Assembly (NCBI GenBank): GCA_035250245.1
Contig: DATFFH010000019.1
Location: 45,932 to 109,931, forward strand
Source of the DNA: Luteimonas_C sp035250245
Lineage (GTDB): Bacteria > Pseudomonadota > Gammaproteobacteria > Xanthomonadales > Xanthomonadaceae
Length of the DNA stretch: 64,000 bases
Direction: 5' to 3'
This document shows positions 25,146-33,024 of the stretch, piece by piece; within the stretch, counting starts at the first letter, position 1, and the number at the start of each line of letters is the position of its first letter. The translations under genes and the position numbers were made by a program. Under the pieces are notes generated by a model. That model worked only from the letters and a program-made list of their open reading frames with translations. It did no database searches and had not been told where the DNA came from.

Positions 25146-25421
25146 ATGCCCAGATATGTCATCGAACGCGATATCCCCGGAGCCGGTGCGCTGTCCGCGC
25201 AGGAGCTGCAGGCGATCTCCCAGAAATCCTGCGCCGTGCTCGGCCGGCTAGGCACGCAGATCCAATGGGTGCATAGCTACGTCACCGCCGACAAGGTGTA
25301 TTGCGTCTATATCGCAGAGAACGAGGACATGGTCCGCGAACACGCGCGGCAAGGCGGATTTCCCGCGGATCGGGTATCCGAAGTGAAGGCGATCATCGAT
25401 CCGGTGACTTCCGAGGGATAA
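25146..25421 (+). CDS. DUF4242-family small protein (nickel-binding SCO4226-like)
   Basis: A 91-residue ferredoxin-like fold: MPRYVIERDIPGAGALS, then IQWVHSYVTADKVYCVYIAENEDMVREHA and GGFPADRVSEV. These are the DUF4242 landmarks. The characterised relative SCO4226 binds nickel through similar residues; metal binding here is inferred. AAAGGAGG lies just after the upstream methyltransferase stop, giving strong translation and probable co-expression with it. Confidence 0.8.
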   Translation: MPRYVIERDIPGAGALSAQELQAISQKSCAVLGRLGTQIQWVHSYVTADKVYCVYIAENEDMVREHARQGGFPADRVSEVKAIIDPVTSEG

Positions 25422-25442
25422 GCATCATCCTGCCGAACGACG

Positions 25443-25469
25443 TGCGGGAAGAGGGGCCCTCTTCCCGCA
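25443..25469. terminator. Palindromic hairpin between convergent genes
   Basis: TGCGGGAAGA-GGGGCCC-TCTTCCCGCA is a perfect palindrome midway between two converging genes. It is the only convergent junction in the window without a GTAG element. A T-run is lacking, so terminator function is presumed from stem strength and position. Confidence 0.6.
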
Positions 25470-25478
25470 TATACGCCG

Positions 25479-25700
25479 TCAGCCGATGATCACGCAGCTA
25501 CCGACCACTTCCGGCCCGCCCGGATAGCCGCCCACTTCATCGTAATAACCATTGCCTCTGCATAGGGCTGCCAGCTTGTCGCAGTCCTCCCGGGTGAAGC
25601 ACATCAGCTTCGTAGTGGTGAGAGCATTGGCTTGGGGTGAAAACACCGCCGAAGAAGAGACTGCGGCGAGCGCGGCGGCAAGCACGAGGAATCTGCGCAT
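25479..25700 (-). CDS. Small secreted cysteine-containing protein, unknown
   Basis: A 73-residue product with a clear signal peptide (RRFLVLAAALAAVSSSAVF, cleavage likely after QANA) and a mature part of about 47 residues holding four cysteines: LMCFTREDCDKLAALCRG and the final GSC. The regular C-x5-C-x6-C spacing suggests two disulfides in the periplasm or outside the cell. No family recognised. Small size leaves some doubt, but the signal peptide and codon usage favour a real gene. Confidence 0.6.
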   Translation of the reverse strand: MRRFLVLAAALAAVSSSAVFSPQANALTTTKLMCFTREDCDKLAALCRGNGYYDEVGGYPGGPEVVGSCVIIG

Positions 25701-25812
25701 ACTCGGATCCTGATGATTCGCTCCACATGGAGCCGTCAGACAGACGGAATCCGAACTTCGGCACGGCCATCATCATTTTCGGCACCGCACACTCACTACC
25801 GTATTTCGGCGA

Positions 25813-26241
25813 TCAGACCACGGTCAGTACCACATCGATATTCCCGCGGGTCGCGTTCGAATACGGGCAAACCTGATGCGTTTTATGCACCAGTGCTTCG
25901 ACCTGCTGACGGTCGATGCCCGGCACGGATATCTTCAACTCGGCCTGCAGACCGAAACCGACCGCGATGGGGCCGATGCCGACGCTGGCGTCGATGCGCG
26001 TGTCCGCCGGCAAGGCGATCTTTTCCTGGCCGGCGACCAATTTCAGCGCGCTGAGGAAGCAGGCCGAGTAACCGGCCGCGAACAGCTGTTCCGGATTGGT
26101 GCCGTCGCCGCCGGCGCCGCCGAGTTCGCGCGGCATGCTGAGCTTGACGTCGAGCGCGTTGTCGGAAGAGACGGCGTGGCCGCCATCGCGGCCGCCGGTG
26201 ACCGAAGCGTGGGCGGTATAGAGGACTTTATCCAGGGACAT
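25813..26241 (-). CDS. ohr: Organic hydroperoxide resistance protein Ohr
   Basis: A 142-residue OsmC/Ohr-family peroxidase. It contains GTNPEQLFAAGYSACFLSAL with the peroxidatic Cys and the resolving Cys in HQVCPYSNATRGNIDV, the sequence that separates Ohr from OsmC. It reduces fatty-acid and other organic hydroperoxides using lipoyl thiols. The repressor gene ohrR lies 97 bases upstream on the same strand, and the gap holds operator-like sequence. Confidence 0.93.
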   Translation of the reverse strand: MSLDKVLYTAHASVTGGRDGGHAVSSDNALDVKLSMPRELGGAGGDGTNPEQLFAAGYSACFLSALKLVAGQEKIALPADTRIDASVGIGPIAVGFGLQAELKISVPGIDRQQVEALVHKTHQVCPYSNATRGNIDVVLTVV

Positions 26242-26290
26242 GGCGATTTCCTGTAGTGGGCGGAGGGAGCGGCATCGGCCGGCGGTATAA

Positions 26291-26316
26291 CGAAATTAAG
26301 CACTAAGTTTCGAAAC
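26291..26316. promoter_or_regulatory. Candidate ohr promoter/operator
   Basis: The AT-rich segment CGAAATTAAGCACTAAGTTTCG followed by AAAC contains the perfect palindrome GTTTCGAAAC (26307-26316) and an imperfect outer CGAAA/TTTCG repeat. It is in the only AT-rich stretch between ohrR and ohr, so it is the likely OhrR-controlled promoter. Not matched to an experimental site. Confidence 0.4.
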
Positions 26317-26338
26317 ATTGGACGGCGCGTGCGCCGCT

Positions 26339-26803
26339 TCAAGCGTTCTTCATCAGATTGCCGCGCAGCGATTCCAATTGCCGCTTCATCGCGGCCAGAT
26401 CGTCCGGCGCGCATTCCGCGGCGCAGAACACATCGGTGGGCACAGAGCGCGCGGTCGTTTTCAAGGCCCTGCCCTGCGCGCTCAATTCGACGACGACCTG
26501 GCGCTCGTCGCGCTTGGCGCGGGTGCGGGTGATCAGGTCCGCGGCCTCGAGCCGTTTCAGCAGCGGCGTGAGCGTGGCCGAATCCAAGAACAGGCGCTCG
26601 CCGATCTCGGACACGGTGAGTGCGTCGCGTTCCCACAACACCAGCATCACCAGATACTGCGGATAGGTCAGGCCCAACGGCGCCAACAATTTGCGGTAGA
26701 CCTTGTTCAAGGCCAATCCGGTCGAATACAAGGCGAAGCAGAGCTGTTCGTCGAGCTTCTGCGGGGCCTTAGCACGTAGGGTCTTGGTCGGGGCGGTCTT
26801 CAT
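26339..26803 (-). CDS. ohrR: MarR-family peroxide-sensing repressor OhrR (two-Cys type)
   Basis: From the ATG at 26803 the protein is 154 residues with a MarR winged helix (TYPQYLVMLVLWERDALTV, then DSATLTPLLKRLEAADLI and the wing RDERQVVVEL). The sensing cysteine is Cys22 in QLCFALYSTGLALNK and the second cysteine falls at residue 127 (DVFCAAEC), the exact positions of the two-Cys OhrR of Xanthomonas. Oxidation forms an intersubunit disulfide and releases DNA. An extra Cys131 is present. It represses ohr and probably itself. Confidence 0.92.
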   Translation of the reverse strand: MKTAPTKTLRAKAPQKLDEQLCFALYSTGLALNKVYRKLLAPLGLTYPQYLVMLVLWERDALTVSEIGERLFLDSATLTPLLKRLEAADLITRTRAKRDERQVVVELSAQGRALKTTARSVPTDVFCAAECAPDDLAAMKRQLESLRGNLMKNA

Positions 26804-26815
26804 GCCCGCCAATTT

Positions 26816-26831
26816 ATATAGCGCGCTATTT
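26816..26831. promoter_or_regulatory. Palindrome in the ohrR promoter region
   Basis: ATAGCGCGCTAT (26818-26829) is a perfect 12-base palindrome in an AT-rich setting 15 bases upstream of the ohrR start, suitable as an autoregulatory OhrR operator. Inference from position and symmetry only. Confidence 0.4.
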
Positions 26832-26994
26832 ATTTGCAAGCGATATTTATAGGCGGCCATGGAACGCTGCGGTTCGAGATCGCGGCGCGGCGACGGCCGA
26901 GCCCACCGCGGCCGCTCGCGTAAAATGGCCGCACTTTGCGCTGGGCCGATGGCTTCCGGCGCTGTTTTCGTTTTCTCTGCGAGCACCCTGATCG

Positions 26995-29900
26995 ATGCCG
27001 AACCCCGTTTTCAACGCCCCGCTCCTACCCAAAGCCGGCCAACAACGCGCCTGGTGGCGCGCACCGGCGTCCGCGTCCGCCTTGGCCTGGACGATCGCGC
27101 GCGCGGCGGAAACCCACGCCGGCCCCGTGCTGCTGGTGGCGCGCGACAACCAGAATGCGCATCAACTCGAGTCCGATCTGCGCACCCTGCTCGGCGATGC
27201 CGATTTGCCGGTGATGCCGTTCCCCGACTGGGAAACCCTGCCCTACGACCAGTTCGGCCCGCACCCGGACATCGTTTCGCAACGCCTGGCCGCCTTGCAC
27301 CGCTTGCCGTCGTTGAAGCGCGGCATCGTCGTGGTGCCGGTGCAAACGCTGATGCAGCGCCTGCCGCCGCTGCGTTACGTGGTCGGCAACACTTTCGACG
27401 TGCGGGTCGGCCAGAAGCTCGACCTGGACGCCGAGAAGCGGAGATTGGAAGCGGCCGGCTACCGGCACGTGCCGCAAGTGCTGGATCCGGGCGATTTCGC
27501 CGTGCGCGGCGGCCTGCTCGACGTGTATCCGATGGGTGCCGACGAACCCTACCGCGTGGAGTTGTTCGACGATGTCATCGACTCCATCCGCGCCTTCGAC
27601 CCTGAAACGCAGCGCTCGCTGGACAAGACCGAAGCCGTGCGATTGCTGCCCGGCCGCGAGATTCCGTTGGACGAGGACGCCGCGCAGCGTGCGATGCAGG
27701 CGTTGCGCGACCGCTTCGACATCGACACCCGGCGCAGCGCGCTGTACCAGGATCTCAAGGCAGGCTTGGCGCCTGCGGGCATCGAGTATTACCTGCCGCT
27801 GTTCTTCGACGGCACGGCCACGTTGTTCGACTACCTGGGCGACGACGCACTGCCGGTGCTCGTCGATGGCGCCAACGAAGCGGCGGAGCATTTCTGGCGC
27901 CAGACCGGCGAGCGTTACGAGCAGCGCCGCCACGACATCGAGCGCCCGCTGCTCGCGCCGACCGAGCTGTATCTGGCGCCGGATGCGTTGCGCGAACGGC
28001 TGAACCGCATGGATCTGGTCGAAGTCTGCAGTGCGGAGCATCCGCGTCGCGGCCAGGCCGCCTCCTTGGGCGATCAGCCCGCGCCGGATTTGCCGATCGC
28101 CGCCAAGGATGTCGAGCCTGCGGGCGCACTGAAGACTTTTCTCGCCACGTATCCGGGGCGTGTGCTGATCGCCGCCGATACGGCCGGACGGCGCGAGGCT
28201 TTGCTGGAGGTACTCAACGCCGCCGGTCTGACACCCGACGTCCTGCCGGATTTCCAGGCTTTTGTTCTTAGCCGTCATTCCCGCGAAAGCGGGAATCCAG
28301 CGACTTCCGCTCTTGAAACCCCGAGAGATAGAAAAGCCAAGTCACTGGATCCCCGCCTTCGCGGGGATGACGGCTTAAGGGCACCGAGCCGCTTCGCCAT
28401 CGCCGCCGCACCGCTCGACAACGGCTTCGCCCTGGACGATCCGCAGATCGCGATCCTCACCGAGCGCCAGCTGTTCCCCGAACGCGCCGCGCAGCCGCGC
28501 CGGCGCAAGCGCGCCGGCCGCGAACCCGAAGCGATCATCCGCGACCTGGGCGAGCTGAGCGAAGGCGCGCCGATCGTGCACGAGGATCACGGCGTGGGCC
28601 GTTACCGCGGTCTGGTCACGCTCGATGCCGGCGGCCAGCCCGGCGAATACCTGGACATCGAATACGCCAAGGGCGACCGCCTGTACGTGCCGGTCGCGCA
28701 ACTGCATCTGGTCAGCCGCTATTCCGGCGCTTCGGCCGAAACCGCGCCTTTGCACTCGCTCGGCGGCGAGGCCTGGACCAAGGCCAAGAAGAGGGCCGCG
28801 GAGAAGGTGCGCGACGTGGCCGCGGAACTGCTGGAAATCCAGGCCAAACGCCAGGCGCGCGCGGGACTGGCGCTGGAACTGGACCGTGCCATGTACGAAC
28901 CGTTCGCGGCGACCTTCCCGTTCGAAGAAACGCCGGACCAGCATGCGGCGATCGAAGCCGTCATCCGCGACTTGTCCTCCTCGCAACCGATGGACCGCGT
29001 GGTTTGCGGCGACGTCGGCTTCGGCAAGACCGAAGTCGCCGTGCGCGCCGCCTTCGTCGCGGCCAGCGCGGGCAAGCAGGTGGCGGTGCTCGTGCCGACC
29101 ACATTGTTGGCCGAACAGCACTACCGCAACTTCGCCGACCGTTTCGCCGATTGGCCGATCCGGGTCGAGGTGCTGTCGCGTTTCAAATCCGCCAAGGAAA
29201 TCAAGGCCGAACTGGAGAAGCTGGCCGAGGGCAAGATCGACGTGATCGTCGGCACGCATCGTCTGCTGCAACCGGACGTGAAATTCCACGACCTGGGCCT
29301 GGTGATCGTCGACGAGGAGCAGCGCTTCGGTGTGCGCCAGAAGGAAGCGCTGAAGGCCTTGCGTGCGAACGTGCATCTGCTGACCCTGACCGCGACGCCG
29401 ATCCCGCGCACGCTGAACATGGCCATGGCCGGACTGCGCGATCTGGCAATCATCGCCACGCCGCCGGCACACCGGCTGGCCGTGCAGACCTTCGTCGTAC
29501 CCTGGGACGATGCCCAACTGCGGGAAGCCTTCCAGCGCGAACTGGCGCGCGGCGGCCAGGTGTATTTCCTGCACAACGATGTGGAAAGCATCGGCCGGAT
29601 GCAGCGCGAACTGCAGGAGCTGGTGCCCGAAGCGCGGATCGGCATCGCTCACGGCCAGATGCCCGAGCGCGAACTGGAAAAGGTGATGCTGGATTTCCAC
29701 AAGCAGCGATTCAATGTGCTGCTATGTTCGACCATCATCGAATCGGGCATCGACATCCCGAACGCCAACACCATCATCATCAACCGCGCCGACAAATTCG
29801 GCCTGGCCCAGTTGCATCAGCTGCGCGGCCGGGTCGGCCGTTCGCATCATCGCGCCTACGCCTATCTGGTAATTCCGGATCAGCGTTCGATCACGTCGGA

Positions 29901-30564
29901 TGCGCGCAAGCGGCTGGACGCGATCTCGGCGATGGACGAACTCGGTGCCGGCTTCACCCTGGCCACCCACGACCTGGAAATCCGCGGCGCCGGCGAATTG
30001 CTAGGCGAGGACCAGAGCGGGCAGATGGCCGAAGTCGGCTTCAGCCTGTACACCGAGCTGCTGGAACGCGCGGTGCGTTCGATCAAGCGCGGCGAACTGC
30101 CCGATGCGGACGCGCCGCCCAGCCGTGGCGCGGAAGTCGAATTGCACGTGCCCGCGCTGATCCCGGAAGACTACCTGCCCGATGTGCACGCGCGGCTGAC
30201 GTTGTACAAGCGGATCAGCTCCGCGCGCGACGCCGAGGAATTGCGCGAACTGCAGGTCGAGATGATCGACCGCTTCGGCCTGCTGCCCGATGCCGCCAAG
30301 CACCTGTTCGCCGTCGCCGAACTGAAGCTGCAGGCGACCCAGCTGGGCTTGCGCAAGATCGACCTGGGCGAAAAAGGCGGCCGCGTGCATTTCGAATCCA
30401 AGCCGAACATCGATCCGATGGCGGTGATCCGGCTGATCCAGGGCCAACCCAAGCTTTATCAAATGGACGGCCCCGACAAATTGCGGGTGAAACTGGATCT
30501 GCCCGACGCACCGACGCGCTTCAACGCCGCGCGCGGCTTGCTCACGACATTGCGGGCCGCCTGA
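26995..30564 (+). CDS. mfd: Transcription-repair coupling factor Mfd
   Basis: A 1189-residue Mfd, which displaces stalled RNA polymerase and recruits UvrA. It has the UvrB-like N-terminal region (about 1-340), the RNA-polymerase-interacting domain starting VHEDHGVGRYRGL, and a RecG-like translocase with Walker A GDVGFGKTEVAVR, VDEEQRFGVRQ, LTLTATPIPRTLNM and QLRGRVGRSHHRAYAYL. The C-terminal TRCF domain follows. It is about 40 residues longer than Escherichia coli Mfd, accounted for by an in-frame palindromic element encoding residues 425-462, in the D3/linker part before the polymerase-binding domain. The nfi gene begins at its stop codon. Confidence 0.95.
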   Translation: MPNPVFNAPLLPKAGQQRAWWRAPASASALAWTIARAAETHAGPVLLVARDNQNAHQLESDLRTLLGDADLPVMPFPDWETLPYDQFGPHPDIVSQRLAALHRLPSLKRGIVVVPVQTLMQRLPPLRYVVGNTFDVRVGQKLDLDAEKRRLEAAGYRHVPQVLDPGDFAVRGGLLDVYPMGADEPYRVELFDDVIDSIRAFDPETQRSLDKTEAVRLLPGREIPLDEDAAQRAMQALRDRFDIDTRRSALYQDLKAGLAPAGIEYYLPLFFDGTATLFDYLGDDALPVLVDGANEAAEHFWRQTGERYEQRRHDIERPLLAPTELYLAPDALRERLNRMDLVEVCSAEHPRRGQAASLGDQPAPDLPIAAKDVEPAGALKTFLATYPGRVLIAADTAGRREALLEVLNAAGLTPDVLPDFQAFVLSRHSRESGNPATSALETPRDRKAKSLDPRLRGDDGLRAPSRFAIAAAPLDNGFALDDPQIAILTERQLFPERAAQPRRRKRAGREPEAIIRDLGELSEGAPIVHEDHGVGRYRGLVTLDAGGQPGEYLDIEYAKGDRLYVPVAQLHLVSRYSGASAETAPLHSLGGEAWTKAKKRAAEKVRDVAAELLEIQAKRQARAGLALELDRAMYEPFAATFPFEETPDQHAAIEAVIRDLSSSQPMDRVVCGDVGFGKTEVAVRAAFVAASAGKQVAVLVPTTLLAEQHYRNFADRFADWPIRVEVLSRFKSAKEIKAELEKLAEGKIDVIVGTHRLLQPDVKFHDLGLVIVDEEQRFGVRQKEALKALRANVHLLTLTATPIPRTLNMAMAGLRDLAIIATPPAHRLAVQTFVVPWDDAQLREAFQRELARGGQVYFLHNDVESIGRMQRELQELVPEARIGIAHGQMPERELEKVMLDFHKQRFNVLLCSTIIESGIDIPNANTIIINRADKFGLAQLHQLRGRVGRSHHRAYAYLVIPDQRSITSDARKRLDAISAMDELGAGFTLATHDLEIRGAGELLGEDQSGQMAEVGFSLYTELLERAVRSIKRGELPDADAPPSRGAEVELHVPALIPEDYLPDVHARLTLYKRISSARDAEELRELQVEMIDRFGLLPDAAKHLFAVAELKLQATQLGLRKIDLGEKGGRVHFESKPNIDPMAVIRLIQGQPKLYQMDGPDKLRVKLDLPDAPTRFNAARGLLTTLRAA
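28267..28379 (+). repeat. Palindromic repeat inserted in frame within mfd
   Basis: The arms CTTAGCCGTCATTCCCGCG and the inverted CGCGGGGATGACGGCTTAAG bracket about 75 bases with inner palindromes ATTCCCGCGAAAGCGGGAAT and CCCCGCCTTCGCGGGG. The element is about 104-113 bases, contains no stop in the mfd frame and encodes roughly 37 residues including RHSRESGNP, a peptide typical of translated intergenic repeats of this type. Coding sequence with normal Mfd similarity continues on both sides. Confidence 0.88.
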
Positions 30565-31262
30565 TGTCCTCACCGAAGCTCCCGGCGCACCCCGCATTCG
30601 CCGAATGGGACGGCAGCGTCGTCCATGCGCGCGCGATGCAGGCCGAATTGGCCAAGCGCGTGGTGCTGCGCGACGGTTTCGCCAAACCGGCGCGCACGAT
30701 CGCCGGTTTCGACGTAGGTTTCGAGGAAGGCGGCGAAGTCACCCGTGCGGCGGCGGTGCTACTGGATGCGCGGACGCTACAGCCGATGGAATCGCATGTG
30801 GCGCGGATACCGACGGTAATGCCGTACGTACCCGGGCTGTTGTCTTTCCGCGAACTGCCGGCGCTGCTGGATGCGCTGGCGATGCTTGCGAACAAGCCCG
30901 ACCTGGTGTTCGTCGACGGCCACGGCATCGCCCATCCGCGCCGGCTCGGCATCGCCGCGCATTTCGGCGTGGTCACGGATTTGCCCTGCGTTGGCGTAGC
31001 CAAGAAGATCCTGGTGGGCACCTCCGCCGAACTGCACCAGATGCGCGGCGCCTACGTCACGCTGCGCCATCGCGGCGAGCAGATCGGCTGGCTGCTGCGC
31101 AGCAAGATCAACTGCAATCCGCTGGTGGTGTCGCCCGGCCATCGCGTGGCGATGGCCTCGGTGGGCGATCTGGTGATGCGGTACGTGACGACCTACCGCC
31201 TGCCGGAACCCACGCGTCTGGCCGATCGTCTGGCATCGCGCAGGGACGCCGAACGGGGTTAA
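30564..31262 (+). CDS. nfi: Endonuclease V (deoxyinosine 3'-endonuclease)
   Basis: A 232-residue Nfi protein. The metal-binding carboxylate is in TIAGFDVGFEEGG; further conserved blocks are PYVPGLLSFRELP, DLVFVDGHGIAHPRRLGIAAHFGV and CVGVAKKILVG. It cuts DNA 3' to deaminated bases such as inosine. The ATG overlaps the mfd stop by one base (TGATG), coupling two DNA-repair genes. Confidence 0.93.
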   Translation: MSSPKLPAHPAFAEWDGSVVHARAMQAELAKRVVLRDGFAKPARTIAGFDVGFEEGGEVTRAAAVLLDARTLQPMESHVARIPTVMPYVPGLLSFRELPALLDALAMLANKPDLVFVDGHGIAHPRRLGIAAHFGVVTDLPCVGVAKKILVGTSAELHQMRGAYVTLRHRGEQIGWLLRSKINCNPLVVSPGHRVAMASVGDLVMRYVTTYRLPEPTRLADRLASRRDAERG

Positions 31263-31339
31263 GCGCCGGCGCCGTCGGTTCACGGCGCGCTCGGCCCAGG
31301 CCGGTTAGGCTTGCCGCGGACCCTTCGCAGGAGCGCCCG

Positions 31340-31768
31340 ATGTCCCTTCCGATCCTCGCCAGACCCGCCATGATCGCGATCGCCGCCTTCGCCATCGGCT
31401 GCAGTTCGACCAGCACGGCCGGCGATTCGGCTGCGCCCACGGCTTCGTCCGAACCGGCGACCGCATCGGTCGCGGTCGGACAAACCTTCGCCATGTCGCC
31501 GGGCCAGAGCGTCGCCCTGCCGGATCGCGGCACGCTGCGCTACGTCGGCGTGAAATCGGATTCGCGCTGCCCGCCCGACCGGCGCTGCGTGTGGGCGGGC
31601 GACGCGGAAGTCTCGTTCGAATGGAGCGCGGGCGGCGCGGCGGCGGAATCCTTCGTCCTGCATACCGGCTTCAGGGACAAGGCGAGCAAGTCCGTCGGCG
31701 GCCGCACCGTGACCTTGGTGTCGTTGGATCGCGGCGCGAAGCCGCAAGCGCAGCTGAAGCTGGATTGA
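31340..31768 (+). CDS. Hypothetical lipoprotein with CPP-x-CVWAGDAEV motif
   Basis: A 142-residue protein with a lipoprotein signal (MIAIAAFAIGC; lipobox Cys near residue 21), a Ser/Thr/Ala-rich linker and a beta-rich domain containing SRCPPDRRCVWAGDAEVSFEW, a motif seen in many uncharacterised bacterial envelope proteins. The two cysteines of the motif probably form a disulfide. AGGAG lies seven bases before the ATG. Followed by a REPIN and convergent with the next gene. Confidence 0.75.
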   Translation: MSLPILARPAMIAIAAFAIGCSSTSTAGDSAAPTASSEPATASVAVGQTFAMSPGQSVALPDRGTLRYVGVKSDSRCPPDRRCVWAGDAEVSFEWSAGGAAAESFVLHTGFRDKASKSVGGRTVTLVSLDRGAKPQAQLKLD

Positions 31769-31779
31769 CCGTCGCCTTT

Positions 31780-31850
31780 GTAGAGTCGAGCCTGCTCGAC
31801 TGCTCTTACTCAACACGAACGGAAAAGCAGTCGAGCAGGCTCGACTCTAC
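31780..31850. repeat. REPIN-like inverted pair, GTAGAGTCGAGC family
   Basis: GTAGAGTCGAGCC-T-GCTCGACTGC and an inverted copy ending CTAC flank about 22 bases between two convergent genes, 11 bases from one stop and 7 from the other. Confidence 0.92.
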
Positions 31851-31857
31851 AAAAGCA

Positions 31858-32124
31858 TTAGGGGCTTGGCGTGGCGCGGGCACGCGCCGAGCGCACGATG
31901 CCGTACACGCTGATCGCTACCCACACCGTTTGCACCACGAATACGGAGACGTTGAATTTGCCGTACAACGACGTCAGCAATCCTAGCGCGCCGAACAAAT
32001 TCATCAGCTGGTAGATCAATCCCGTGCCCGCGATCCGGCGGGCCTGCAGCAGATAGAAAGCCGCCAGCACCAGCAAGGCCCCGGCGATGCCGACCCAGTC
32101 GTACCATTCCATATTGAGCGACAT
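31858..32124 (-). CDS. Small membrane protein of the CBU_0592 type
   Basis: An 88-residue protein with two to three hydrophobic segments (WVGIAGALLVLAAFYLLQARR, LMNLFGALGLLTSLYGKF and VFVVQTVWVAISVYGIV). The W-x-G-x-x-G-x-x-L-x-x-x-A-x-Y start and Y-x-x-x-N-x-x-G-A motif match small membrane proteins annotated as CBU_0592-like. Function unknown. It lies 31 bases downstream of rlmB on the same strand and may share its transcript. Confidence 0.72.
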   Translation of the reverse strand: MSLNMEWYDWVGIAGALLVLAAFYLLQARRIAGTGLIYQLMNLFGALGLLTSLYGKFNVSVFVVQTVWVAISVYGIVRSARARATPSP

Positions 32125-32155
32125 CGTTTCCCTCCCCTGCTCGACGAAAATCGGA

Positions 32156-32917
32156 TCAAGCCTGCCGCTGGCGCACGGCCTCGAACAAAGCTACGCCCGT
32201 GGCGACCGACACATTCAAACTCTCCACGCCAGACGCGGCGGCGCCGCCGGGCATCGGGATCGTCACCAACTGATCGCAATGCTCACGGGTCAACCGACGC
32301 AAGCCGTCGGCCTCGCCACCCAGCGCCAACGCGACATTCCCGCGCAGGTCGATGGCGTACAGCGACGCGGTCGCCTCGCCCGCCAGTCCGTATATCCACA
32401 CGCCCAACTGCTGCAGATCGCGCAGGCAGCGCGCCAGATTGCCGGCGCGCACGACCGGCACGCTGTCGGCCGCGCCCGCGGAGGTCTTGCGCACGGTCGC
32501 GTTGACCTGCACCGCCTTGTCCTTCGGAATGATCACCGCGGTCGCACCGGCCGCGGCGGCGCTGCGCAGGCAGGCGCCGAGGTTGTGCGGATCCTGCACG
32601 CCGTCCAGCACCAGGATCAGCGCCTTGCCTTGCGCGGCTTCGACCAGCGCCGGCAATTCGCTCTCGTCCCAGGTCTTGGCCGCGGCATAGCGCGCGACCG
32701 CGCCCTGATGGCGCAAACCGCCGGCCACGCCGTCCAGCGCCTGCTGCGCGACGCGGCGCACGTCGATGCCTTTGCGCCGCGCGTTCTCCTCGATCTCGAT
32801 CAGACGCGGATTCTTGGCGCCGGCCTCGATCAGCACTTCGCGCACGTTGTCGGCATCGTGCTCGACCGCGGCCGAGACGGCGTTGATGCCGGCGATCCAT
32901 TGATTCTGTTTGCTCAT
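32156..32917 (-). CDS. rlmB: 23S rRNA (guanosine2251-2'-O)-methyltransferase RlmB
   Basis: A 253-residue SpoU-family enzyme. The N-terminal substrate-binding domain has WIAGINAVSAAVEH; the trefoil-knot domain has motif 1 VLDGVQDPHNLGACLRSA, motif 2 ALGGEADGLRRL and motif 3 IPMPGGAASGVESLNVSVATGV. RlmB methylates G2251 of 23S rRNA. Downstream of rnr on the same strand, the same rnr-rlmB order as in Escherichia coli, here separated by a long palindrome. Confidence 0.94.
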   Translation of the reverse strand: MSKQNQWIAGINAVSAAVEHDADNVREVLIEAGAKNPRLIEIEENARRKGIDVRRVAQQALDGVAGGLRHQGAVARYAAAKTWDESELPALVEAAQGKALILVLDGVQDPHNLGACLRSAAAAGATAVIIPKDKAVQVNATVRKTSAGAADSVPVVRAGNLARCLRDLQQLGVWIYGLAGEATASLYAIDLRGNVALALGGEADGLRRLTREHCDQLVTIPMPGGAAASGVESLNVSVATGVALFEAVRQRQA

Positions 32918-32939
32918 AGATTCTGTTTTAGAGGAGCCT

Positions 32940-33020
32940 TAGACACGGATCAAATCTGAAAACGCGGATAAAGATCATTTAATTTGCTTTATCCGGTCTC
33001 TCGGATTTGATCCGTGTCTA
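32940..33020. repeat. AT-rich 81-base palindrome between rnr and rlmB
   Basis: Arms TAGACACGGATCAAATC and its perfect inverse GATTTGATCCGTGTCTA enclose a second inverted pair CGGATAAAG/CTTTATCCG around an AT-rich centre. AT content is far above the surroundings. It starts five bases from the rnr stop, has no GTAG head and matches none of the other repeats here. It may be a dispersed element or a processing hairpin. Confidence 0.8.
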
Positions 33021-33024
33021 AATT

